Shown in pieces: positions 16,897 to 25,967 of a DNA stretch of 64,000 bases. The notes beneath the pieces are model-generated. The model searched no databases. It was not told the DNA's origin and worked only from the letters and a program-made list of their open reading frames with translations. How positions within the stretch are numbered: the stretch's first letter is position 1; each line of letters starts with the position of its first letter. A program made the position numbers and the translations under genes. This DNA is from Bin87 sp965115825 (GTDB lineage: Bacteria; Chloroflexota; Dehalococcoidia; Lucifugimonadales; UBA3495), in assembly GCA_965115825.1 (NCBI GenBank), contig OZ220464.1, forward strand, positions 2,728,001-2,792,000, in the 5' to 3' direction.

Positions 16897-17562
16897 ATGA
16901 TGCGACAGAACTGCTACAACGTCCTCGGCGTCCCGCGCACTGCAACCACCGGCGAAATCCGAGCCGCGTATCGCCGGCTGGCCCGAATGTATCACCCTGA
17001 CTTGAATTCCGGGCCGGAAGCCGAGGCGCGGATGAAGGAAATCAACGAAGCGTACGACGTATTGTCAGACCCTCGGCTCCGGTTCCGGCACGATACCGAC
17101 GTTGCCGCCAACATCCGGCAGCAGCGACAAAACCGACGGCGAAGAAACCGTGGGGGCAGCGAACCGAGTCGGGAGAACTCACCCCGCCGGGGTGAGGATA
17201 TTGAAGTAACCTTGCTCATCAGCAAGAGAGACGCCATTCGGGGGGCGCGCAAGTCTTTCCCGGTCTCGCGTATGGAGACGTGCCCCCGCTGCCGAGGGGC
17301 CGGCATCGAGCCCGAAGAAACCGCCCAGACCGGCCCATGCTGGCGCTGTGGAGGCGAGCAGCGACTGCGTCGGGATATGAGTGTGAAAACCGCCATTCCC
17401 GCCGGCGTCGCGGCCGGCGGCCGGCTTCGGCTGCGCGGACGGGGAAACGACGGGCTGGACGGCGGGCCTAATGGGAATATCTACCTCACGGTACGCATCA
17501 TGCCGAGGCAGGGGCTTAGACAAACGATTTCGTTTGTATTGCGGCTTATTTTCCCCGGCTGA
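16897..17562 (+). CDS. Short DnaJ-like co-chaperone with reduced zinc-finger
   Basis: 221 residues from ATG 16897. The J domain is complete (YNVLGVPRTATTGEIRAAYRRLARMYHPDLN with the HPD motif). A basic linker then leads to a shortened DnaJ-type central region with only two cysteine motifs (CPRCRGAG and CWRCGG) instead of four. A beta-rich segment (RLRLRGRGNDG, GNIYLTVRI) follows, and the protein ends before the usual second C-terminal domain. Full DnaJ is ~370 residues. It should stimulate Hsp70 ATPase, while client binding may be altered. It is not associated with dnaK or grpE here, so it is probably a specialised paralogue (CbpA/DnaJ-like). Confidence 0.8.
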   Translation: MMRQNCYNVLGVPRTATTGEIRAAYRRLARMYHPDLNSGPEAEARMKEINEAYDVLSDPRLRFRHDTDVAANIRQQRQNRRRRNRGGSEPSRENSPRRGEDIEVTLLISKRDAIRGARKSFPVSRMETCPRCRGAGIEPEETAQTGPCWRCGGEQRLRRDMSVKTAIPAGVAAGGRLRLRGRGNDGLDGGPNGNIYLTVRIMPRQGLRQTISFVLRLIFPG

Positions 17563-17571
17563 ACTGCGGTT

Positions 17572-19228
17572 ATGGGAAACTACCGAGCGCTTGCCGAGTA
17601 CCTGCGTCGCTGGCTGGCCGCCGGCCCGGCGGCGGGATTGGCTATAGGGCTTACCGACCGCAGGCAGACGCTCTACACCGCAGGGATAGGGTACGCTGAC
17701 CTGGCCTCGCGCAGCCCGGTAACGTCGGATACGACTTTTCAAATTGGCAGCATCGGCAAGTCGATGACTGCCTTGGCTGTGCTGCAGCTGGTAGAAAGAG
17801 GTCGCCTCGACCTGAACGCTCCGCTGAGCACGCATCTGCCCTGGTTCGCCATGCCCTCGCGGTACGGGCCGATTGCGCTGCGGCATGCGCTCAGCCATAC
17901 GGCGGGCCTGCCGTCGGGAACCGACTTCACTCCCGCCGCGCGCTATGAAGGCTTCGCCTTGCGTGAAACGGAGGCTGCCTGGGAACCGGGATCTCGGTTC
18001 CACTACTCCAACACCGGCTACAAGCTGCTGGGCTGGCTGCTGGAAGATGTTACGGGACAGAGTTACGGGAGCATCATTCGGGAGCGGGCGCTGGAACCGC
18101 TGGGCATGACCGCCACCGACCCGGTAATGACCCATCAAACCCGCCATCGCATGGCTACCGGATACGTTCCCCTCCACGACGACCGCCCCCTATCGCCGGA
18201 ACGATACGATGATTCCCGCCACCTGGATGGAATACGGGGCAGGCGACGGCAGCCCGGCCTCTACCGCCGGCGACATGGCGCGCTATGTCCGGTTGTGGCT
18301 GAACGACGGACGGGGCGACGCCGGCCCTTTGCTGTCTCCGCCAATGTACCGGCTGATGACTACGCCGGCCATTAATATGTCCCGGGGCGAGGACTATGAG
18401 CACGATTATGGGTATGGATTCGGCGTCGTATCGCATGACGCCGACGGGCGCCATTTCATCGGACACGGCGGCAGCACAGTAGGCTTTCGCGCCATTATGA
18501 TGGCCGACCAAACGGATGGCCTGGGCGTAGTCATCCTCTGCAACGGCGGCGAGGTGGACACTTACGAGCCGGCCCGCTACGCGCTGCAATTTGCCGCGGC
18601 GGCGCGCAGAAGCCAGCCGCCGCCGGAGCCGCCTGAGATTCCCGACGCTACCCGCATCGCGGATGCCGCCCGCTACGCTGGCGACTATGTTGACGAAGCA
18701 ACGGGCGGCGTCCTGTCGGTGCGCGCTTTAGGCGACGGGCTGCGGCTGGCTTGGGCCGGCAGAGACATCGGGCTGGAGCGCATCGCAGGCAACGTTTTCT
18801 GTGTGCCCGACGATGCTTTTGACCCGTTTCCGCTCCGCTTTCGCATGGCCGAGGGAGATGGCGACTACAGGCCGGCGGTTGAAATCCATCACGGGCCGGC
18901 GGTGTACTCGCGTCGCGGCAGGGCTGCGCCGGAGACTGAAAAGCCATATCCGCCGGAATGGGCGGCTTTCCCCGGCTATTATCGCAGCCATGCGCCTTAC
19001 GTAGCGAACTTCCGGGTCATCCTGCGGCGGGGCCGTCTGTATCTGGCTTGGCCGGACGGGGGTGAGCTGCCGCTGACGCGGCATCCGTCCGACTCCGGGC
19101 CGTCGGCGCGTTTCCTGGTTGGGCCGGCGGGTGAGCCGTCGGCGGAGTGGGTGCGGTTCCATCCGGTGGCGGCGGGCCGGGCGCTGCGGGCGCTTTGGGC
19201 CGGCGGGGGCAGTTTTTACCGGGTGTGA
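17572..19228 (+). pseudogene. Serine beta-lactamase-family hydrolase, interrupted by a frameshift
   Basis: Two adjacent open frames encode one PF00144 protein. Frame 1 (from ATG 17572) gives the N-terminal half with SxxK (GSIGKSMTA), LSHTAGL and the Tyr motif HYSNTGY. Near 18208 the frame is lost. The continuation in frame 2 (from ~18209) carries STAGDMARYVRLWL, the HxG motif IGHGGSTVGFRA, and a ~200-residue C-terminal beta domain. One surplus base (G18208) within the slippage-prone ACGATACGATGAT run explains the break. All catalytic motifs are intact on both sides, so this is either a recent mutation or an assembly/sequencing error. If repaired, the protein would be about 551 residues, a penicillin-binding-protein-like peptidase or esterase. 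Confidence 0.8.
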
Positions 19229-19238
19229 GGGATCCCCG

Positions 19239-20177
19239 TCAGTGGATGACCAGGACGGGCAGGTTGGAGTGGCGGATGACCCGGTCGGTTATGCTGCCCA
19301 GGGTCATACGGCGGAGGCCGCTGCGGCCATGGGTTGACATTACCACCATAGAAAGCTGGGCGCTGGCGCGCTCGATGATGGTTTGCGCGATGTTGTCGTG
19401 GGCGATGTGTTCCGCAATCACGCCGTGGGCGTGGTCAATGGCCATGCGGTTGCGCACGTCTTCCAAGTAGGCGCCGGCTTCCGACGTGTCCTCGGCAACC
19501 AAGGCGTTCGGCTCCAGCGGCTCAAAGTTGGGAATGCTGCCCATCTCCGCGGTGACCGCGCTCAGTTCATGGCGATAATGCTCGGCGGTAGGCGTAACCC
19601 GCAGCACGGTGATGCTTGCCGAGAGAACCGCCGCCATGCTGACGGCATGAGGCAAGGCCAGCTCGGAGCGGGGGGAACCGTCCAGCGGAACCACCACCGA
19701 CTTCAGCGATGTTTCCGGAGAGGCCGGGCCCATCACGTTGGCCCGGACGATGAGCATCGGGTTGGGTATCGTGTGGAGCACCTTGTCGGCGATGCTGCCC
19801 AGCGCCCAGCGGGATATGCCGCCCCGTCCGTGGGTGGAGATTACCACCAGGGCGGAGGGGTCGCTGCCGGCCAGCGCGCTGACCACGTCGGCGGCGGGCC
19901 CGCGCTGGGCGGTGGCGCTCACGGTATGTCCGGCGGCCTGGAGCCGTTGCAGAACGGGTTGCAGGGAGGCTTCGGCCTGTTCCCATGCGATTTGATGCAG
20001 CTGCTCGGTGATTTCGTGCCGGTGATAAGCGGCCGGCAGGCCGGCCGGCATCAGAGGGTGGTAAGCCTGCACCAGTTCAATGGGGGCCGACAGGGACTTG
20101 GCAATCAGCTGAGCGTAGGGTAGAACCTGCTCGGAAAGTTCCGACCCGTCAAGGGGAACGATTATTTTAGAGTACAT
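19239..20177 (-). CDS. Tandem-domain universal stress protein
   Basis: 312 residues with two UspA domains. Both have the N-terminal strand (KIIVPLDGSELSE; VVVPLDGSPRSE) and the ATP-binding pattern G-x2-G-x9-G-S (HGRGGISRWALGSI; HGRSGLRRMTLGSI), so both halves probably bind ATP. Usp proteins respond to energy or redox stress; the specific role is unknown. It lies 5 nt downstream of the HsdR-like gene on the same strand, an unusual partner. Confidence 0.9.
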   Translation of the reverse strand: MYSKIIVPLDGSELSEQVLPYAQLIAKSLSAPIELVQAYHPLMPAGLPAAYHRHEITEQLHQIAWEQAEASLQPVLQRLQAAGHTVSATAQRGPAADVVSALAGSDPSALVVISTHGRGGISRWALGSIADKVLHTIPNPMLIVRANVMGPASPETSLKSVVVPLDGSPRSELALPHAVSMAAVLSASITVLRVTPTAEHYRHELSAVTAEMGSIPNFEPLEPNALVAEDTSEAGAYLEDVRNRMAIDHAHGVIAEHIAHDNIAQTIIERASAQLSMVVMSTHGRSGLRRMTLGSITDRVIRHSNLPVLVIH

Positions 20178-20182
20178 AGCGC

Positions 20183-21094
20183 TTACTCTCCAACTTGCAA
20201 CTGCACGGTGTCCGGGCTGACGCCGCAGTGGTTCAGTAGCTTTTTCGTGTTGTTCACAGCTGCTGTGACACTAATGTTGCCTTCTATTACAAACGGCGTT
20301 CCGGCAATGAAATGCTGCTGCTTGAACGGTTTGCCAGTAGGATGTATAGGCCTTATATGGACTATAAAGCGCTGGTTGCTTGACGCAATAGGCACCTTAT
20401 CTTCTGTTAAGATCCCCTGTGTCGACAGCCATTCAACTGCGTACTGAACCAATTGCTTCCAGCTCCGCATCTGACGCTCATTCCCGTCTCGAAATCGGAT
20501 AGACTTGGGACTCGCATCGCGCGTCTTGGCGACAAGGGATGATAGCGACACCCAACCCGGTTGGGGGTACGGGGGATTTGGTATTCTGTCCACAATCGGC
20601 TTCTCCGTCTTTATCGGCCGGCCGGATGCCAAGTTGGGCCGCCAGAGCAGTAGCAGCTTCAATGCGCATTCGTAGGCCTGGGTGGTGGCGATGGATATAT
20701 CTAGGATCCGCCGATCTTCCAACTGACCACGCTGGAACACTTCGTACAACTCCCAGTGGTCGCCATCGGTCAGTCCGGCGTATTCAACCCCTGATGCGTT
20801 GGAATAGTTGAGCATCTGCATCCGGTGGGATACCAGCGCTTCGCCCAACTTCTTGGCTTCAACAGTGGCGGCGGGCTTACCGTTAGGATGCAGTAAAGCG
20901 TAGTCGGCCCGATGGCCGCTCACGCTGTACTCCAGAGTTACCAGCGCCGGGTCTGATACTTCCCAGCCCAAGGCTGTGAGCAGTGGGTCAATGAGGGCCA
21001 CACGGGTGCGCGTTTCATTCTCGCGCAGCGTGGGATTGTGATCGCGGATGCGTTTTTGCAGGGTTTCAATCAGGGTTACCAGGTCGTCCAGCAT
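20183..21094 (-). CDS. Stand-alone HsdR N-terminal-like nuclease domain protein
   Basis: 303 residues. The first ~160 resemble the type I restriction HsdR N-terminal domain (PF13588): RENETRTRVALIDPLLTALGW, GHRADYALL and TVEAKKLGE, which form a D-x(n)-E-x-K nuclease core. The rest (SLSSLVAKTRDASPKSIRF...) is an uncharacterised domain seen after such cores. No helicase, HsdM or HsdS is nearby. It may be a solitary defence or DNA-processing nuclease, or a remnant of a larger system. A toxin-antitoxin cassette (hicAB) lies directly upstream on the same strand. Confidence 0.75.
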   Translation of the reverse strand: MLDDLVTLIETLQKRIRDHNPTLRENETRTRVALIDPLLTALGWEVSDPALVTLEYSVSGHRADYALLHPNGKPAATVEAKKLGEALVSHRMQMLNYSNASGVEYAGLTDGDHWELYEVFQRGQLEDRRILDISIATTQAYECALKLLLLWRPNLASGRPIKTEKPIVDRIPNPPYPQPGWVSLSSLVAKTRDASPKSIRFRDGNERQMRSWKQLVQYAVEWLSTQGILTEDKVPIASSNQRFIVHIRPIHPTGKPFKQQHFIAGTPFVIEGNISVTAAVNNTKKLLNHCGVSPDTVQLQVGE

Positions 21095-21171
21095 TGTATC
21101 GCCTCCGGTACGGTGGGCAGCTTATCACGGTTGTCTAACATTGCGGCGCCTCCGGTACGGTGGGCAGTTTA

Positions 21172-21624
21172 TCACGCTGCGCGCTCGGATGCGTTGGCAG
21201 TTGCGATATTCTGCTCTTGCCCGACGGCTTGTAGGGCTTCCAGGACTCGGGCGATGGGCGTGCAGTAGTCCAAGCGGAGCAGCGGCGCCGCGTCCGGTTC
21301 GCTGATGCCCAGGCGGGTTGCCAGTTCCGGCAGGCTGATGCCTTGCTGTCGCATGGCGGTGTAGAGGTCGAGCTGGGCGGCGATGACGGGCTGGACGGTG
21401 AGCAACTCCTGCCCTTTTTGGTAAGGGCTGGGAGTGGGGAGTTCGCGCTCACGGTCAACATAGACGGACAGCGCGACTACCATACAATCCTCGGCGAGAA
21501 TGATGGATTCCTTGAAGGTTTTGCCGCCGGTATGGGCGAATGGTATGTCGGGGAAAGAGACTACAAACCCCCATCCCCCTTCTTCGTCGTCCGGTCTGAT
21601 GTCGCACGGAAAGGTGTAGCGCAT
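21172..21624 (-). CDS. hicB: HicB-family antitoxin with C-terminal helix-turn-helix
   Basis: 150 residues. The N-terminal HicB fold is seen in RYTFPCDIRPDDEEGGWGFVV and SFPDIPFAHTGGKTFKESI, the partial RNase-H-like domain that neutralises HicA. The C-terminal part QQGISLPELATRLGISEPDA is a DNA-binding helix-turn-helix used for autoregulation. The gene starts 3 nt after hicA, the usual toxin-antitoxin order and spacing. A decayed second copy lies just upstream at 21838-22214. Confidence 0.88.
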   Translation of the reverse strand: MRYTFPCDIRPDDEEGGWGFVVSFPDIPFAHTGGKTFKESIILAEDCMVVALSVYVDRERELPTPSPYQKGQELLTVQPVIAAQLDLYTAMRQQGISLPELATRLGISEPDAAPLLRLDYCTPIARVLEALQAVGQEQNIATANASERAA

Positions 21625-21627
21625 GGT

Positions 21628-21834
21628 TTAGAACCTCCGTCGGTCGATGTTTAAATCTCTGAGCATATCCAGCAGCAGTCCTCTCCCAATTTCGCCGTGC
21701 TGCACGACAGTATCTCGGTCGCCAAGATAAAATGTCCCATGGCTACCCTTCCCCCGCGCTGGGTCAAAGTGCCATTCCAGCCCGTTGCGGCGGGCATAGC
21801 GGCGGGCGCGCCTTACGAACTCTCTGCCGTTCAT
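21628..21834 (-). CDS. hicA: HicA-family mRNA interferase toxin
   Basis: 68 residues, matching the family length. The dsRBD-like fold with the catalytic His in GKGSHGTFYLGD is intact, followed by VVQHGEIGRGLLLDMLRDLNI. HicA cleaves mRNA and is held in check by HicB, whose gene follows by 3 nt. Confidence 0.88.
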   Translation of the reverse strand: MNGREFVRRARRYARRNGLEWHFDPARGKGSHGTFYLGDRDTVVQHGEIGRGLLLDMLRDLNIDRRRF

Positions 21835-21837
21835 TTT

Positions 21838-22214
21838 TGACGGGTTTCAATCAGGCTTACTAAGTCGTCCGGCATTGCGGCACCTCCGGTACGGGGGGCA
21901 GTTTATCACGCTGCGCGCTCGGATGCGTTGGCGGTTGCGATATTCTGCTCTTGCCCGACGGCTTGTAGGGCTTACAGCACTCGGGCGATGGGCGTGCAGT
22001 AGTCCAAGCGGAGCAGTGGCGCAGCGTTCTGTTCGCTGATGCCCAGGCGGGTTGCCAGTTCCGGCAGGCTGATGCCTTGCTGTCGCATGGCGGCGTAGAG
22101 GTCGAGCTGGGCGGCGATGACGGGCTGGACGGTTAACAGCTCTTGCCCTTGTACCATTCAGCCCGTTGCGGCGGGCATAGCGGCGGTCGCGCCTTACGAA
22201 CTCTCTGCTGTTGA
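21838..22214 (-). pseudogene. Decayed second hicAB copy (internal deletion)
   Basis: This segment repeats, at high identity, the end of the neighbouring hicAB locus. 21880-22148 matches the hicB 3' half (21140-21420). 22157-22214 matches the hicA 5' end (21779-21838). The middle (hicA 3' end plus hicB 5' half) is deleted. The hicB part has a premature stop. The spacer upstream of the nuclease gene is also duplicated here. Confidence 0.85.
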
Positions 22215-22265
22215 TTGGGAGATTTCAGGATCCGCAAGGCGCGCGTGCGCAATGTTAATCCTCGG

Positions 22266-24170
22266 CTAATCCTCCAGGGTGGTGATGTCTCCCGGGTCAA
22301 GGCCAAGCTCCTGGGCTTTGAGGAGACGGCGCATTATTTTGCCGGAGCGGGTTTTGGGTAGGGTCGGCGTGAACTCGATTTCGGCGGGTACGGCGATGGG
22401 GCCGAGTTCCCTTCGCACGTGGAGTTGCAGGTCGTTTATCATGCGGTCGGAGCCTTCGCTGCCCATGCGCAGAGTTACGAAGCCTTTGATGACTTCGCCG
22501 CGCAGCTCGTCGGGTTTGCCGATGACGGCGGCCTCGGCGACGTCGGGATGGGACACCAGGGCGGATTCCACTTCGGCGGAGCCGATGCGGTGGCCGGCGA
22601 CGTTCAGCACGTCGTCGGCGCGGCCGACCACCATATAGTAGCCGTCGGCGTCGCGGAGGGCCACATCGCCGGAGAAATATACGCCGGGGATCTGCTGCCA
22701 GGTGTCGGCGTAGCGGTCGGGGTCGCCCCATACCGTGCGGGAGAAGTGGGGGAAGGGGCGGCGGATGACGAGCATCCCGCCCTTGTCCGGTTCCTCAATA
22801 GGCTGGCCTTCACGGTCAACGATGTCCATTACCGCGCCGGGCAGAGGTTTGCCGACGCGCCCGGGGCGGGCGGTCATAGTGGCGGTGGTGCCGAGGCAGG
22901 GGCCGCCGGTTTCGGTCTGCCACCAGTTATCGACCATATGGGCCCACTGGCCGTTGCCGCAGATGTGCTCGTAGGCCCAGCGGAGGGCTTCGGGGTTCAG
23001 GGGTTCGCCGGCGCAGGTGAGGAAACGAAGGGAGCGCAGGTTGTAACGTTTGGCCGGCTCTGCTCCGTAGCGCATGAGCATTCGCACTGCGGTGGGGGCG
23101 GTGAAAATCACGTTGACGCCGTACTTTTCGATTATCTCGTAGAAGACGGCGTTGTGGGGGAAATCGGGAGCGCCTTCGCGGAACACGGTGGTGGCGCCCG
23201 CCACCAAGGGAGCATAGACGATGTAGCTGTGGCCGACGACCCAGCCGATGTCGGACATACACCAGAAAACGTCGTTGTCCTTCACGTCCCAGAAGTTCTT
23301 GAAGTGGTAGTGGGTGCCGACCATGTAGCCGCCGTGGACGTGGACGACGCCCTTGGGTTTGCCGGTGGTGCCGCTGGTGTAGAGGATGTAGAGCGGGTCT
23401 TCGGCGTCCATGACTTCGGCAGGGCAGTCGATGGGGCTGTTGGCCAGGAGTTCGTTGAAGTCGGTTTCGTTGTCGCGCAGGGCTTCGCGGGGGAGTTCGC
23501 GCCGGAAGACGATTACGCTGGTCAGGCTGTGGCAGCCAGCGACGGCCTGGTCGGCGATGCTTTTGAGGTCGACGCGGCTGCCCCGGCGATAGCCGACGTC
23601 GCCGGTGATGAGGGCTTTGGCGTCGGCGTCCTGGATGCGGTCGCGGAGGGAACCGACGCTGAAGCCGGCATAGACTACGCTGTGGATGGCGCCGATGCGG
23701 GCGCAGGCGAGCATACTGATGGCGCCCTCGGGGGTCAGGGGCATATAGATGACGACGCGGTCGCCCTTGCCGATGCCGAGGGATTTCAGCCCGTTGGCCA
23801 TGCGGTTAACCTGCTGGGCCAGGCGGGCGTAGGTATAGACCTGTTCCGTGCCGTCCTCGCCGAGCCAGATGAGGGCGGCTTTGTTGCGGCGCTCGGTGGA
23901 CAGGTGCCGGTCGAGGGCGTTGTAGGCGATGTTGGTACGGCCGCCGACAAACCAGCGGAATTGAGGATAATCCCACTGGAAGACGGAATCCCACGGGCGG
24001 AACCAGTGGAGCTCCGCGGCGGCTTCGGCCCAGAAACCTTCGGGGTCGGCTACGGAGCGGGCATAGGCGGCGTCGTAGTCGGAGAGGGTGGCCTGGCCGG
24101 CGACGTGAGGGGGCGGCGGAATCTCGCCGACTTCCTGCAAAAGATGGTCGATTTGTCCCTGCTGAACCAT
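22266..24170 (-). CDS. acsA: Acetyl-CoA synthetase (AMP-forming)
   Basis: 634 residues from ATG 24170 (GAGG upstream); the longer open frame adds an unrelated Pro-rich stretch. The full ACS pattern is present: YTSGTTGKPKGVVHVHGGY (phosphate loop), WWQTETGGP, SGDVALRDADGYYMVVGRADD, NVAGHRIG and the acetylation-site lysine in LPKTRSGKIMRRLL. It converts acetate (or propionate), ATP and CoA to acyl-CoA in the cytosol, feeding central metabolism. Length fits the family (~640-650). It is monocistronic, with its own promoter. Confidence 0.94.
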   Translation of the reverse strand: MVQQGQIDHLLQEVGEIPPPPHVAGQATLSDYDAAYARSVADPEGFWAEAAAELHWFRPWDSVFQWDYPQFRWFVGGRTNIAYNALDRHLSTERRNKAALIWLGEDGTEQVYTYARLAQQVNRMANGLKSLGIGKGDRVVIYMPLTPEGAISMLACARIGAIHSVVYAGFSVGSLRDRIQDADAKALITGDVGYRRGSRVDLKSIADQAVAGCHSLTSVIVFRRELPREALRDNETDFNELLANSPIDCPAEVMDAEDPLYILYTSGTTGKPKGVVHVHGGYMVGTHYHFKNFWDVKDNDVFWCMSDIGWVVGHSYIVYAPLVAGATTVFREGAPDFPHNAVFYEIIEKYGVNVIFTAPTAVRMLMRYGAEPAKRYNLRSLRFLTCAGEPLNPEALRWAYEHICGNGQWAHMVDNWWQTETGGPCLGTTATMTARPGRVGKPLPGAVMDIVDREGQPIEEPDKGGMLVIRRPFPHFSRTVWGDPDRYADTWQQIPGVYFSGDVALRDADGYYMVVGRADDVLNVAGHRIGSAEVESALVSHPDVAEAAVIGKPDELRGEVIKGFVTLRMGSEGSDRMINDLQLHVRRELGPIAVPAEIEFTPTLPKTRSGKIMRRLLKAQELGLDPGDITTLED

Positions 24171-24209
24171 GAAAGCGCACCTCAGAATCATAGAGTATTG
24201 AGCGCGCCC

Positions 24210-24215
24210 ATTATA
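24210..24215 (-). promoter_or_regulatory. acsA promoter -10 (TATAAT)
   Basis: A perfect -10 hexamer lies 40 nt upstream of the acsA start on the minus strand. The -35 region is not recognisable. Confidence 0.5.
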
Positions 24216-24490
24216 CCGGGATTGTCGCAGCAGGGTTGGCGTCAGCCGTTTGCGCCGGGGCCTGGCGGTTGTTTTGGCGGATGAAGGGCAGCAATGAAGG
24301 AGCGGAGGCGGTGGAGATAGCGTTGCGGGAGGATGGGAATGTCCGGGGCTTGCGAAGATGGAGGGCCGTGGCAAGTGTCGGCGGCGCGGGTAGCGGCGGC
24401 GCTGCCGGCGAGGAGGTAGAACGTACCCAATGTGGGGAGTTCGTTTATACTGGCAAGCGATACACTGTTTGGTTGAAACGGAGGAAGATT

Positions 24491-25546
24491 ATGAAATTGT
24501 TGCCGGGAATCAAGATAACCGCCACTGCGGTGATAGGGCTAATCGCAGCGGCGGCGCTGGCCTGTGGCCCCGCGAGTCAACCGGCTGCTCCGACAGCGAC
24601 GACGGCCCTTGCGATGGGGACTGACGACCCGACGGTTACGCTGGCGTCGCCGGTTGCGATGGGAACTGCCGACCCGACGGTTACGTTGACATCGCCGGTT
24701 GCGGACCCGACGGTTACGCTGGCGTCGCCGGTTGCGACGGCGGTTGCGGACCCGACGGTTACGCTGGCATCGCCGGTTGCGACGGCGATTGCTGAGGGGC
24801 CCACTCCGCCAGTCCATACTTGCGACGACCCGAACTACTACCCGGAGCACCGGGACCGGCCTGATCTGGTGGCGTTTTACGATGCCACGGGCGGGGAGAA
24901 CTGGGTCAACAACGACAATTGGCTGAGTGATGAGCCATTGGGGGAATGGTATGGAGTCAGTATTAACCGAGATGATTGTGTCACCGGATTAGACCTCAGC
25001 GGGAACGGGTTGACGGGTGAGATACCGGCGGAGCTGGGGGACATCTCCTACCTGGAATTGTTGCGGCTCGACGGCAACGAGTTGGTGGGAGCGATACCGG
25101 CGGAGCTGGGCAATCTCGATAACTTGGGGCGGTTGTATCTTTATGATAACCGGCTGACGGGTAAGATACCGGCGGAGCTGGGAAAGCTCCGCCACATGAT
25201 GTGGTTAGACTTCAGCGGGAACGGGTTGACGGGGGAGATACCGCCGGAGCTGGGGAATCTCGGCAACGTGGAACAGTTGAATATCCGCGATTTGGCATTG
25301 CTAAACCTCAGCGATAATGAGTTAACGGGGGAGATACCGGCGGAGCTGGAGAAACTCGGCAACCTGGAAGCGCTGCTCCTCAACGGTAACGGGTTAACGG
25401 GAGAGATACCGTCAGGGTTGGGGAATCTCGGCAACTTGAAAGAGTTGAAGCTCCGCGACAACCAATTGACCGGGTGCGTGCCGGCGGCCTTGCGCGATGT
25501 CGAAAAGAACGACTGGGACGACGTGGGGTTGTCGTTCTGTAACTAA
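24491..25546 (+). CDS. Leucine-rich-repeat lipoprotein (plant-type LRR)
   Basis: 351 residues from ATG 24491 behind GAGGAAG. A lipoprotein signal ends AAALAC with Cys25. A Thr/Val/Pro linker made of DPTVTLASPVA repeats (tandem in DNA, 24625-24790) follows. Next is an LRR N-cap (DLVAFYDATGGENW..NW) and about seven plant-type LRRs (LTGEIPAELGNLGNL pattern), ending in a cap with a Cys pair (LTGCVP...LSFC). It would be anchored on the outer face of the cytoplasmic membrane and bind proteins or glycans; the ligand is unknown. LRRs of this style are frequent in environmental bacteria with large surface repertoires. Confidence 0.85.
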   Translation: MKLLPGIKITATAVIGLIAAAALACGPASQPAAPTATTALAMGTDDPTVTLASPVAMGTADPTVTLTSPVADPTVTLASPVATAVADPTVTLASPVATAIAEGPTPPVHTCDDPNYYPEHRDRPDLVAFYDATGGENWVNNDNWLSDEPLGEWYGVSINRDDCVTGLDLSGNGLTGEIPAELGDISYLELLRLDGNELVGAIPAELGNLDNLGRLYLYDNRLTGKIPAELGKLRHMMWLDFSGNGLTGEIPPELGNLGNVEQLNIRDLALLNLSDNELTGEIPAELEKLGNLEALLLNGNGLTGEIPSGLGNLGNLKELKLRDNQLTGCVPAALRDVEKNDWDDVGLSFCN

Positions 25547-25710
25547 GGCGTCAGCTGCCGAGGGTGGTTGAGCCGCATTTAGCGGCGGCTGTTGATGGGA
25601 CGCTGCCAACAAGCGCCGCGCTTACCTTGACAGTTTCGCCGCTTATTGGCTAGGATAGGGATGTGCAAAGGGCTGCCAGCGGTACGGTCGGCTCCCGCCA
25701 CACATCGCGT

Positions 25711-25786
25711 GGGGATATAGCTCAACTGGGAGAGCGCGGCGTTCGCAATGCCGAGGTTGCGGGTTCGAGCCCCGCTATCTCCACCA
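25711..25786 (+). tRNA. tRNA-Ala (anticodon CGC), CCA encoded
   Basis: 76 nt. The acceptor GGGGATA pairs with TATCTCC (one G-U), then ACCA. The D arm is GCTC/GAGC. The anticodon loop TTCGCAA gives CGC at 34-36. The T arm carries GGTTCGAGCC. Confidence 0.93.
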
Positions 25787-25801
25787 CATGATTTTGCGCC
25801 T

Positions 25802-25877
25802 GCCCCTGTAGCTCAGAGGATAGAGCGGCGGCGTCCTAAGTCGCGCGTCGGGGGTTCGAGTCCCTCCAGGGGTACCA
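25802..25877 (+). tRNA. tRNA-Arg (anticodon CCT), CCA encoded
   Basis: 76 nt. The acceptor GCCCCTG pairs with CAGGGGT (G-U at the end), then ACCA. The D arm is GCTC/GAGC. The anticodon loop GTCCTAA gives CCT at 34-36. The T loop is GTTCGAGTC. It lies 15 nt after tRNA-Ala, so the two are probably co-transcribed. Confidence 0.92.
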
Positions 25878-25967
25878 AATTACTGCTGATGCCCGTTGCA
25901 GATCCGCCGCCTAGCGGCAGTACAAGGGCAACCGGCGCGGCGCGGTTAGTTCCGTCTTGGTTCTGCT

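Noticed and set aside
17572..19228. Frameshift considered as a second selenocysteine or readthrough case
   Set aside because: The break is a change of frame at 18208, not an in-frame UGA, and no slippery heptamer of the programmed type is present.
22419..24284. 621-residue open frame on the + strand
   Set aside because: Exactly antisense to acsA, whose protein is unambiguous; the Gly/Val/Ala/Asp-rich translation is the usual shadow of a GC-rich gene.
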